Below, piece by piece: positions 26,801 through 37,889 of a stretch of DNA of 64,000 nt. The notes beneath the pieces are model-generated. The model was given only the letters and a program-made list of their open reading frames with translations. It did no database searches and was not told the DNA's origin. The DNA is taken from assembly GCA_947579665.1 (NCBI GenBank), contig OX388348.1, positions 3,286,001-3,350,000 on the forward strand. The letters are read 5' to 3'. Positions within the stretch are counted from its first letter, which is position 1, and every line of letters begins with the position of its first letter. This DNA is from Sympetrum striolatum. Its lineage: Eukaryota; Arthropoda; Insecta; Odonata; Libellulidae. A program made the translations under genes and the position numbers.

Positions 26801-29079
26801 TGTAAATCTAAGAAAATATTATAAAATCCACAAAAAATCGTATTTAAATGATTCCATATAACACCTAACTTTATTTTCTAACACAATTTTTTTGTGGGAG
26901 TGTTTCTTCAAACCGGGACAACTGAGCAATCAATCCGAACCATACGTAACAACGAGGGACGCACGATCAGGTTTATCACATCGAGGATAATTTTATCTTA
27001 CGATGGTCAAATCAGCGATAAGAAAAACTTAATTTCACATCTTCGAGGACATCTAATAGAATTATCGCCGAATGACGAGGTATTTCCCCCTCTCTATGCG
27101 AAGTTCGCTTTATAATTCGCGATAAGATTTACTACGAAATATCCGGGTACATTTACGTCAGAATGATGAGACGCAGCTGATGAATCAAGTTGAAGGGCTA
27201 AACTGAACGCTATTTTCAACGAACTACAGCGGAAACTTGAAGGGCTCCCCATTGGATATTGGGCTTAATATAGCGAAATATCGATTTGCGAAAGTGATCT
27301 GAAAGATGAAAAATAAAGCTGAATATTAATTAACACAAATCTGATGCCAAATAAATGCATGAATTCTGAAATAAGAACTACCACCCGAATATAACAGAAA
27401 AACGCAATCCCTTTCGGAAGTTAAAATTTAAAGCAACCTCTAATTAACTTAGTAAAATTAATTTTTAAATGGCCTAATGCCTCCATCGAATAAATAAGTA
27501 TTTTCTTTCAATTAAACAGAGACATTATTACTTTCCCCTTCATAGAATCCGGAACAATTAACGAAACTATCGTTACTAATTTAGTGAGTAATTAGTAATT
27601 GTTCCACATTGGCAAAATCTGATCAAAATAAACATTCCTTTCTCTCCCAATTGAGCAACGAACTTGGAGAATTACTTCTTCCCTAGGCGAAATTATCTAA
27701 ATGGAGTAAAGGAACGGGTTATTTATGGGATCGCCAGGAGTGTTTCCAACCGAGTATACAACAAAGAGACTATTGTTTCAACGCCAGCACATTGCCGGAA
27801 CACAGAACTCTCCGAAAATCTTCCGCGATGATTCACCCATTAGCCTTGAGTTGGTATTTCACTGAAAGAGTTATATCCGGGAAGCGCTGGGAGCATTAAC
27901 ACCAAAAGGATTGAAAAACAACAGGTTCTGCTGAGGCAGGAAGGCGTAAACAGAGATCAAACAAGGGCGCTTTCAAAGTGCGACAAAATCGACTGCGAAA
28001 TATTTCGCGGAACTAGAGATTTTCCAAACAATTCGACATCCTTCGCTAAACCATATAAAACTTGTTTATGGGGCAACATTTCTCGAATATTGAGAAGCGT
28101 ATTTGCAAATAAACGCATAAAGAAACAAAAAATAATAGAAAATCAACTGGCTCAGAATTCACTGCGTGAACCTCAGCAACACTGTCCATCGCAAACAGAA
28201 ATAATACAAACATTTCAAAATTTGAAGAAATCGAAGTGCTCTGGTCATTTAGGTTAACGATGAGCAAAATCAGAAAACGTCTTCATACCTAATTGCAAAC
28301 ATCACTCAGGAAATTATTTGAAAAACTAATTTGCACAAGGGGTACAATAAAAAGAGACAAATTCTTACACAGTATCCCCATTCAAATTTATTTTATAATT
28401 AATAATCCAAACTTTATTCAGCTTATTTTCAAGAGAAAAAATAAATAGCATATGAAATGGGATTAAATTAAGCTAGGAATTCCACCTATTTAAGCTTCTG
28501 ATATTTACGAAAAGATATAAGAATAAGTTCTAAGGATGTGATTCCGATTTCCGATCACATCTTCAACATTGCTACTAATAAGAAAGCGCCTGTAACATAA
28601 AATTGTACTTAAGAAAAGAGGTAGGAATGAGGCATACGTCATAATTTGTATCGAGTTTCCGATATCTTCATCAAAATTTCCAATGGCATTAGCTTTCAAT
28701 AAATGAAACATTGCTAAAAATTTTGGGAAACTAAGAAGTGAGAAATCGTGCTTCTGACGTTGCATAAATCAAATCAAGGAGGAGCTGAATTCGGTACGTC
28801 TCGAGGACACTTCAGCGATTCCTAGAACAGAGTTAAGGTAAATAAGCTCTTCGCCATAATTAGCTTAGGAGGATCTCCGAAGAAAGATGAGGGAAGCAAT
28901 ATTACGAAAGAGTAGATTCTTTTTGACGCTAATGATTTAAACGATTTAATTTCGTTAATTCTCCATTTATATTGCAAATAATTGTTCAACATTCTCCCGA
29001 TTGGTTAATGCTTTTGAATAAGGGTACTAAACAAAGACAAAATTAAAGAATCAAAATGCGGATTTCAGATATGGGCGTG

Positions 29080-29230
29080 GCGTGGACTACGGCTAGATTT
29101 CAGGGCGGATAGAGAAACATTCATAAGTGCTCAATACGTTGGGAGAGAGGAGCAAGAAATGAAAAGAGAGGACGCGAAAGTGGGCGGGGCACATCTTGGG
29201 ACTCGGTAGCGGGAAGTGATCGTCTGAAAG
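29080..29230. promoter_or_regulatory. Short GC-box patch
   Basis: Within very AT-rich flanks this 150-bp patch holds a perfect Sp1/KLF-type GC box, TGGGCGGGGC (29181-29190), and GGGCGTGGCG near 29071. No other promoter element is obvious. Possible enhancer or minor promoter; function not shown. Confidence 0.25.
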
Positions 29231-30704
29231 ATAATGGAAAGCTGACAGAAAAGATGGGAAGACATGAAACAGATTTTGATTGGAAATAAACCCTGAATTG
29301 TTCTGGGTTTAAAATAAACCTGCTAGAACCAATAGCTAACTCTTAAAAGAAATAACAGTAAAACATTGATTTAACAGGCGCACATTTAGAATAAAATATT
29401 CCATTTCTAAATATGAAATTTAATTAAACATTATTTAGTATCAATTGAATTTCATCTAGTCCAAAGACTCATGCGTCCAATAGTCGTATTCAGTACCGTA
29501 AGACAGAATTTAAAAGTGCCCAAAATTATCATGTTAGCTTCGTAGTAACCAAATACTACAGAGATGTGATTCATACAAATAAAAATATGTGATACTTCTC
29601 GGTAACTACGGCCAAGAGTGAAAATAAAAATTTTTCATTTTTCCTTTTTTTCTCTTAATCTATCGGTATCTTGGACAATAATGAGCTTTAAATAATGAAA
29701 ACGAATTCGCCTAAATCAAAATGTACGTTTACATAGAGGTAAGTAAATAAGACAATCTATATGCAATACACCACAAGCAATAACAGGAAGGGTGCAGCAG
29801 ATTCCCGATTGAACATTGTCAAAATTTACGGCAATAGAGGCGGAAGGATTTTGCTAATCCTATAAAGGTTTATAAAAAAAGAGCTCAAAAATGTTTCAAA
29901 AATAATTTAGAAAGTTATATAGAAAAAAACACGATATATGTTCCTATACGACAATTATAGTCTTGTTTTATAATCAGATGGAGAAAGTGTCTCGCAGAAC
30001 GAGCTTCATTCGATAAGGAACTATTCCGCATTACAACGAAAGTAAACCAACCTTCGCTATTTATTATAAAAAAGAAATTCTTCGGATGCAGAGAAGTGTC
30101 CCAGATTCCGTTGGAACTGTCCTCTGCCAGGAGAACGATGCCACAACGCACGTTGAACTGCACATAGAGAAAAGGGGTTAATTCATTCTCCGAAAGAACG
30201 CTGTCCTCCCCACGGAATTAGCATATTCCTCTGTACGCTGACACCTTAGCAACGGAGCCCCGTTCACGCATCAACACACTGAAAGTGGGAAGTAACCGAT
30301 CAATTCTCTCGTTCCTGTCTGGAGCTGGTAATAGGATTGCGACCACGTTCTGCTTCTAAGCTTTTAACTGGAAAATCCCTGAAATAAATCGATTAAAAAC
30401 TTATGCCTATGCATGGGACCCGTTAACGGAATTATAGGTATAGGAGGATGTGAAAACGCCAACAGAGTGTAAATTTGGCTTCGGTGAGGGCTTTGGGTAT
30501 TTTCCAAAATTATTGTCACAAATACGGATGAGCCACCGGCGACGATTCGAGCAGTGCTGATGTGTGACGAGGTAAAATCATTACTGGCGCCACAGCTAAA
30601 TATTCGAACACTCGATTGAAAATTAAACACGGTAGGCGACAAGGATACGAATAACGTAAAGTCGTGTGGCTTAAAACCAATGATAAACAGGTAAAAACAA
30701 AGTG

Positions 30705-30735
30705 AAATGACTGGGACTCAAACCCGGGTCAAAAT
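30705..30735 (-). repeat. B-box relic of a tRNA-derived repeat
   Basis: On the minus strand GGTTTGAGTCC (30724-30714) is a near-consensus RNA polymerase III B box flanked by CCCGG, as in a T arm. No A box is found upstream on that strand, so only a fragment, or a chance match, is present. Confidence 0.3.
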
Positions 30736-33700
30736 AAACCCCATTCCCTTATCAAATATAATCTGACGAAAATTCCAAAATAAAAACTAAAAAACGTAAA
30801 CTCACAAACCCTAGCATACAATTTAGGAGAAAAATACAAACCTGCGACAATTTTCACAAGAACTACAACCGTACTTCAGGCCTCTTTTCGAATAGGCAGA
30901 ATATTAGAGCAGTTCAGCAATAAATCCACGTTTGCAAACGAATGCACGTAATAATTCGTACCATCAAAGCAAATTTAAACTTGGCAGCTAAACAAACGCT
31001 CCTTCTTGTTATCAATTAGTTTCAAAAGACGCTTCGGCTCAGTTAAGGCGGGCGAGTATTTTTAAATGTCTATTTATACAGCCAAAAAAATCTTCTCAGA
31101 ATATCTTAAACGGGTTATTGAGTGTGAGGAATCAATTGAGGTATTCTGTGTTTCCGAATATGCCAAAGAACGAAGAATGGATATTCTTCTCGCAAAAAAT
31201 ATTTCAATCGTGTACGCGATGTATTAATCCTAAGCGTAGCTTGGAAGCGAATAAACACGTGAGGATCAAACAGAAAAGAGACGATACTAAAGAGCGGCGA
31301 ATTCGAAACTAGGAAGCAATCAACGTTGCTATCCATCCGTAAACACTTGTTAAGTATACCCCTGACGACAGCTCGAAATAGAAAAGCATGAGGGGATTAC
31401 TTCCTCATCCTAAAGTTTTTTTCGCAACCCTGACATTTCCATTTTCCCATCATCTCCGAGCAAAAACATCCCCTTAATCTTACACACCCTCGTATTTGCT
31501 GTCGAACTCACATAAGAGACAGGTGCACTTGCTCTTCTGCTTAACACGCGCATTTCTCCGGGTCTCTCTCACGTAAAACACATGATAGAAATATCGCTTA
31601 GGAAGAGGTATCACTTAATCGCTATTTATAGGGATTCTTCTCGTTCCTGGGTTAACTATAACCTCAAGAATTGTTTCAATTATCATTATATTGTTACAAT
31701 TGTCTCAATTTTGTAATGGGGACCACATAGCGACGAACTAAATATTTTTCATTGGTCTTTCGGCATAGGATATAGGAAAATAGATCTTTCATTTACACAG
31801 TCTTTTTCATGGCTGTGATTATATGGAAGCTACCGAGTGATGCTGAATAGTAACACAAATTAAGGTCTCTGCTGAGAAAATTGCATCTCTTAGAGTAATT
31901 ATTCTTCACCTACGAGGGTATATTGAATGCAAACCTTCCTCAATTCTCATCTAGCTTGGTAAGTTCCACAACTAGCTATTATTAGATGGGTTTCAAGAAG
32001 CCTTCTGGGTGAATATTTAGAAGATTAATTGTCTCATTTATAACTTGTTGTTAGCAAATTTTCCTCAATTTGTAATCAGAAGTAATTAAAAGATTTTTAT
32101 TTTAAGGTTATCGAGATCTATTGTTTTAATAATTAAAAGAAACTAAAATAAAATCCTTTTTCCTTAAATATTACCCACTTCTTTAAAACATATAGAATAA
32201 GAAAACCTCTTTTCGACGGGCACTAAATAAAGAATTGTAATATCCTGGTAAAAAGTTATCCTGATTTCAACAGTTTTAAGTCGTGCCTTAGGCGGGTTTT
32301 ATTGCAATTCTGTCCATAAACATAATCCACGCTTGAAAACACCAAAACTTAAATTGATTTCGAGTGGAACCACTGACGGAAGCAGCCACGCAGTCGGAAT
32401 TCAAATAGCGCTTACAAGAATTGATAAGCCCATTTCGGAGAAGCATGTTTACAAAACAAAAGAATATGGAGAAAATATCGGACGCGTGCCACCCACGCAT
32501 TCCTTCACGCAGGAATATTCTCACGATCCGGCTATCTATTGGAGCCCCCGGCATTTGCACAAGGTCGTGCCAATCAATAACACCCAACCCAAATAGGGAA
32601 ATTTCCAGATAAATTACCTTTGGGAAATAGGGATACTCCCAAAAGGAGTAAATTTCACGCTCGATACACTTGATAACGAGGACTCCTTTGATAATGACGT
32701 TGCCCAGAGAAGGTTCCTAAAGGTGGAATGTGAGGGGGTCATTGCCACTGGGATGTGATCCCCATTCTTCAAATGTGGCCCATTTGCCGTGTGAGATAAA
32801 AGACTCCTCTTAATAAGAAGACTGACAAGTGCTTCGGAAGAGAAGCCTTTGGAGGAGAGACGCTGTCTTAATGAAACGACTGACTTATTCACTAAACTGC
32901 ATTAGATGTATAGGAAACAGACTGAATATTGGAAAATTTCACGCGACGAAAAATGAAAGAGTAGATATGATATGGATAGCAAAACAGTATGAGGATAATT
33001 GAAGCATAATTAAAGTGCATTAATTTCAACAAAAAAACGATATTTTTGTAAACATTTTACAGAAATAAGGAGACCAACGCCATCTGTTTGAATATTTTCA
33101 CATCGATGTTTAGGATCTTGTAACTATTACTACATTTTTTTCGGATACTATGACATCAGACTTTTCCCTATGTACCTTTCGATCAATATACATGATTACC
33201 GACAGGAGTCTAGGACTGCTAAGAGATTTGGCGAGATAGCGTAAATATTAGTAAGTTAAAAATTACATTGGAAGAATATATTTTAAGGGAAACTCGCATT
33301 TCTAAGAGATAGCAAATAAATTATCGATTCAATTTATCCAACAATAAAAAATTACAGAACATAAAAAGATACGTTTAATTGATGGGATTAGAACAATATA
33401 CTAGGAAATACGCCGAAAATACTCAATTGAGAAAAAAATTCCTTATTTTTTGAAAGGACGTTTTTTAACGTACATAAGGACAAATCATTTCGATCATTGC
33501 TACTTGGCTTAATTAACATGGAAAAATCTTTTTAAAAAATTTGATAGTTCGTCTTTATAATGTCAAGAGGTGAGATTCAACAACGAAGAAAAATGTCACC
33601 ACCAATACATAACAGAAGATAGCAGTTACAACATTTTCCACCCTTGGCAAGCTGGCATGTACACTCTTTGCAATAGTTAGTTATAGGGGAAGGCAGATCT

Positions 33701-33917
33701 TTGGGCAGGTTTCATCGATATCTCCTCAAAAATCAGTAGTTTATTTCCCCCATGACGTATGCGCCTAAAAAAACTCGGGCAAAGGATTATTTTTACTTTC
33801 TCCATATACGAAGTATAGAGAAAGTATTGTTTTCATGAAAAAATTCGACTTTGAGATTTCAACGGAAATACACGTTTTGGGGTCCCTAGAACACGTTTTG
33901 ACCATTTTCTGAATGAT

Positions 33918-33923
33918 GTCTGT

Positions 33924-33966
<43 letters not shown>

Positions 33967-33992
33967 TGTGTGTGTGTGTATGTGTGTGTGTG
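33918..33992. repeat. (TG)n microsatellite with CA/TATG interruptions
   Basis: About 75 bases of alternating TG are interrupted by a few single-base changes (TGTATG, TGAGTG). The block lies inside the TIR element between its unique head and the first tandem unit, so it probably belongs to the element. It is a likely length-variable locus. Confidence 0.9.
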
Positions 33993-33997
33993 ATAAT

Positions 33998-34314
33998 GGG
34001 CGTTCTAACTCAAAAACTAAAAGTCGTATCAATACCAAACTTCATGTATAGTACTGTTGTGTGTGCTGTCAGAGTTGATTAGTTTTTGGAGTAAATCCGT
34101 TAACCGGAAGTCGAGCTTTATTCATTAAAGCTCATTTCCGGTTTTCAAAATATCTCCATAAATATGATATATACGTCTATTGTATTACTTATAAAAGTTT
34201 TAGATAGTATAATTTACTATAACTTTTGTATTTAACATATTTTTGTATCACCGGTTCATTAGGAGTTATTCGTGAAATACTGATAAACCGGAAGAAGATG
34301 ATTATGTACTTTGT
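33998..34314 (+). repeat. Tandem unit 1 (317 bp)
   Basis: Starts at GGGCGTTCTAACT and ends just before the next GGGCGCTCTAACAT. Landmarks in order are AGTTGATTAGTTTTTGGAG, a pair of CCGGAAGT / ATTTCCGG words that can pair with each other, TTTACTATAACTTTTGTAT, and AAACCGGAAG. The inverted CCGGAA...TTCCGG words recur in every unit. Confidence 0.8.
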
Positions 34315-34821
34315 GGGCGCTCTAACATGAAAACTATTTATCGGATCAACACCAAATTTCATACATAGTACTTTTATTACAGTCGTTGGAGTTGATTAGT
34401 TTTTGGAGTAAATCGGCTGACCGGAAGTCGAGCTTCATTCTTCAAAGCTCATTTCCGGTTTTCAAAATATCTCCTTTAATATGATATTTAGGTATATACT
34501 ATTATTTATAAATGTTGTAGAAAATTTAATTTACTATAACTTTTGTATGAAACATATTTTTGCATCACTGATTGTTTAGGAGTTATCCATGAAATACTGA
34601 TAAACCGGAAGTAGCTGATTATGTACGTTGTGTAAAGCTCATTTCTGGTTTTCAAAATATATCCATAAATATGATATATTGGTATATTGTATTCCTTATA
34701 AAAGTTTTAGATAATATAATTTACTATAACTTTTGTATTTAATATATTTTTGTATCACCGGTTGATTAACAGTTATTCGTGCAATACCGATAACCCGGGA
34801 AGTAGCTGTTATGTACTTTGT
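34315..34821 (+). repeat. Tandem unit 2 with an extra partial copy (318 + 189 bp)
   Basis: 34315-34632 is a full-length unit. 34633-34821 repeats only the latter part of the unit, starting at AAAGCTCATTTCTGG (the equivalent position in unit 1 is 34128). The spacing 317, 507, 317 is best explained by an internal duplication or slippage within the array. Confidence 0.7.
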
Positions 34822-35138
34822 GGGCGCTCTAACATGAAAACTATTTGGCGGATCAACACCAAATTTCATATGTAGTACTTCTATTACAGTCATTAGAGTT
34901 GATTAGTTTTTGGAGTAAATCAGTTAACCGGAAGTTGAGCTTCATTCTTCAAAGCTCATTTCCGGTTTTCAAAATATCTCCATAAATATGATATTTAGGT
35001 ATATACAATTATTTATAAATGTTTTAGAAAATAAAATTTACTTTCTTTTTTGTATGAAACATATTTTATTATCACTGATTGTTTAGGAGTTATTCCTGAA
35101 ATACTGATAAACCGGAAGTAGCTGATTATGTACTTTGT
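34822..35138 (+). repeat. Tandem unit 3 (317 bp)
   Basis: Begins with GGGCGCTCTAACATG and has the same landmarks as unit 1 at the same offsets. The next GGGCGCTCT at 35139 starts a fourth unit that diverges at once into the element's unique right part. The minus-strand frames at 34696-34893 and 35013-35207 are repeat translations (both contain APTKYI), not genes. Confidence 0.8.
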
Positions 35139-35289
35139 GGGCGCTCTGGGCTCTATGGGCGAAAGGACAGTTTCATCGGTTTTCATCCAGCATGTCCCGA
35201 ACAACATTATTTATAATGTTTAGAGTTCGAAATTACTGTCGTAGGTAAGTATTTACATCTTATATATGGAGAAAGTCATGTGCTGGCCA

Positions 35290-37355
35290 CATCAGATTTT
35301 TTTACTTTTAATCGCAATCTACTTTTCCGGGTTCCCATTGCTCCTTTTCTGAGACATTGAAATATCCGATTTCTTCATTCCCTTTTGTTGAAAAACAAGG
35401 AAGCATTGCTTCGTGGCATAGGCAACTATTTCTCGTTATTTCTGTCCCGCGTAATCTTATTTTTCCGGCATTCCGACCATTCCCCGAACGTTTTTTTTAA
35501 ACGAATTACAAACAAGATGAAAGATGAAGGCTGGAAAAGGAATCTCAAAATAATAAGATAAAAACATTTATTTTCAACTGATTGGTACATACTTCAGCGT
35601 TTCAAGAAGTATTAAGGTGCAATGAAATACGGCTTCAGTACGTCATGTTTTCTATTATTGATAATTAAGCTAAAGAAATGCAATAGAGGAGAGCGTAACA
35701 GTTGAGTAAGTTGACAAGTGAATTTAAAACTGAAAAGTAATTAACTGCATCCAGATTACTAGACAAAATTTAAAGATAGAAGAACTAATAATGATGCACT
35801 GACACTATTTACGTAAAAATATTCATTCCAAGCGAAAACAAGCGATGCTTTACAAAAGGTAATCGATGTAGTATTCATGATGTCTTTATCTCAAAGGCTA
35901 CCCTTTTTCTTAATTTAATATTAATTTGCTTTCAATAATAAAATGTCACTCCTCGGTAGACGGGAAAATGCGGATCTGTATTTTATGTGGGCACGACTTA
36001 TTAAAAGGACGTCGAATGCTTTCACGAAAATTTATTTACGGTAAAGTCCAGGTTCCGGACGTCAATTTCCGCTGTTCATTAAATTTTAATCGTCGGTAGC
36101 AATGTAGGATTAATTAGTTAAGCCCTCCATTTACCTGCGGTCATCACCGAGTCCCGATGGATAATTAATCTCGAAGAACTTTGACTCAGTCTTCGATAAA
36201 ACCGCGATACCTACATCTTTGACTTGCTGAGAGATAAACCGATTAACCAACCTCAAATATAGAACCTGGAAGGCTTTGTTATCAATGACACTACAGATAA
36301 TTTAAGAATGAGTTAAATAAAGTCATCGACTCTTCACTTATACCGAAATTACGTGGAATATTTCACAATTTAGGAGTCGAACTTATGTATGCATATACAG
36401 AAATCTACTTTTTTTAAAAATTACGAATTAAAATATTATTATTGATAAAGAATCGAAGCCCCTTCCTGAGAAAAAGTTTGCCACTTACTCCTTTCAGTCC
36501 CTAATGAAAATGATTAAGTAAAAATTATACACAAAATTTCCAGAAAACGGTAACGAAAACTGAAGATAAAAGCATACACACCAAGTTTTCAGTTTAAGAA
36601 TACATCTAGCAAATAATTCATGTTTCTGGTAACCATTACTATGATTTCAGTCATTGTTTATCCACACCTTAAGGAATAAATTAATAAAACTAAGGTACAA
36701 TCTTTCAATGCGGAGTAGCCTTACAAGAGAAACATACAATAAATAGAAAAAATTAACGTTATAATGAATGGCGAATTTTGAGATTTTTTCAAAGCTTAAT
36801 AAGCCAATGAGCAAATATAAAATAAATTTTCTTTATTTGATTATAAAATTGATTTTCAACTGTACAAAGATAAATTTAAAATAATTTGCATAATGGCTTT
36901 AAAATTTACTTCGTCACAATAAATATACATACTTGGGAGATTCATTGCGTCGAGTGAAAGACTGAAGCAATTGTGTTTGCTTGCCATTTAATTTTATTCA
37001 GAAGCTTAAAAATGTCGAAACTAGCCATGGAAACTTTATGTTTAGATGGGAGAGAAAATCATATAGTTCTACCGCGGGTCATGTTTAACTCCCTACTTTA
37101 TGTAATTTCTCTTATTTCGTCAAAACAAAGAATCGTAAATATATAATATAGATAATTCTATTTTTTTTTTCGGAAATCTACAATTAATTTATTGAGCAAC
37201 CTCCTGAAACGTATAGAATACATATTCCTGGTCATTCGATTATTTGTGTGCAGAAACTTCCAGTAGCTTCCATGAGGCCACGGGGATGGTGGTAAAAAGT
37301 GAACTGCCGAACACAATGGAACTCATGATAGTTTTATTTGTGAACATAAAATAAA
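35290..37355. other. AT-rich stretch, nothing recognised
   Basis: No gene, RNA or repeat that I can support is visible here. Confidence 0.5.
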
Positions 37356-37359
37356 ATCA

Positions 37360-37880
37360 CATCTAAGACACGGGCAAATGCGATAAATGTATTTTCAAAG
37401 TCCAAAATCCGTTCAGCCATTCGAATCTGACCGTTAGCACCGCCAGAAACAATGGCCGAAACTCGGCGCGCAAATATCGTCGATACTCGGAGGCAACGAA
37501 CAATGCAACTGCCGATAAATCAACGATGGCAAAAAACATGTTAATAGGAGCGAGAGGTGAGCAAGGGACTTCGGTTACCCTGGACAGGCGACCTAAAAGA
37601 TGCATCGCGACCCTTACACACCTGATCCGTGGACCAATACCTGCTCTCCCGTATGGGTGGAGCGAGCTCGATAGCCACGTCTACGGAAGCCCAGCTTCCC
37701 TCCAATGAGGCGCACCTCACGCCATCTAGCGGACGGAGCGGGAACTCGCTGGGAGAATGTCGGTCATTCTCCGGGCTCGTTCAGCTAAGAAAACTGCAGT
37801 GCGAGATTACAACTCGGAGGAGGAAGTATTCACCCCACCCAATCCGCTAAAATCTGAAAAAGGTACTGGAAAGCTGAGAG
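37360..37880. promoter_or_regulatory. CpG-rich patch with a CTCF-like site
   Basis: The patch has raised G+C and CpG, several short overlapping frames and no recognised protein. On the minus strand it contains CCGCTAGATGGCG (37732-37720), annotated separately. It may be an insulator, enhancer or unmethylated exon. The adjacent minus frame 37890-38258 encodes a hydrophobic stretch but no known family. Confidence 0.3.
37720..37732 (-). promoter_or_regulatory. CTCF-like binding site
   Basis: CCGCTAGATGGCG on the minus strand matches the conserved CTCF core (CC-R-S-Y-AG-R-K-GGC-R) at every position. CTCF is conserved in insects and binds at chromatin domain boundaries. One 13-base match in 64 kb can occur by chance, so this is suggestive only. 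Confidence 0.35.
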
Positions 37881-37889
37881 GAAGCATCT

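Larger units (their letters stand above)
20850..33785. other. 13-kb AT-rich intron-like or intergenic stretch
   Basis: No exon, RNA gene or autonomous transposon is recognisable. The listed frames are short and many lack an ATG. Two local features are annotated separately: the GC-box patch at 29080-29230 and a B-box relic at 30705-30735. Confidence 0.5.
33791..35280. mobile_element. Non-autonomous TIR element carrying tandem repeats
   Basis: The left end reads ACTTTCTCCATATA (33795-33808). The right end TATATATGGAGAAAGT (35261-35276) is its near-exact reverse complement, so the 1.5-kb segment is bounded by terminal inverted repeats. The left end is itself a hairpin: TACTTTCTC (33794-33802) pairs with GAGAAAGTA (33818-33826). 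Inside are a unique 90-bp head, a (TG)n microsatellite, three 317-bp-class tandem units and a unique 120-bp right part. No transposase is encoded. Similar T-rich motifs flank both ends, so a target duplication cannot be defined. It resembles satellite-bearing MITEs or solo repeat-trap elements; I cannot name the family. Confidence 0.55.

Noticed and set aside
34696..35207. Two minus-strand frames with similar peptides (APTKYI)
   Set aside because: They are translations of the 317-bp tandem units, which explains their similarity.
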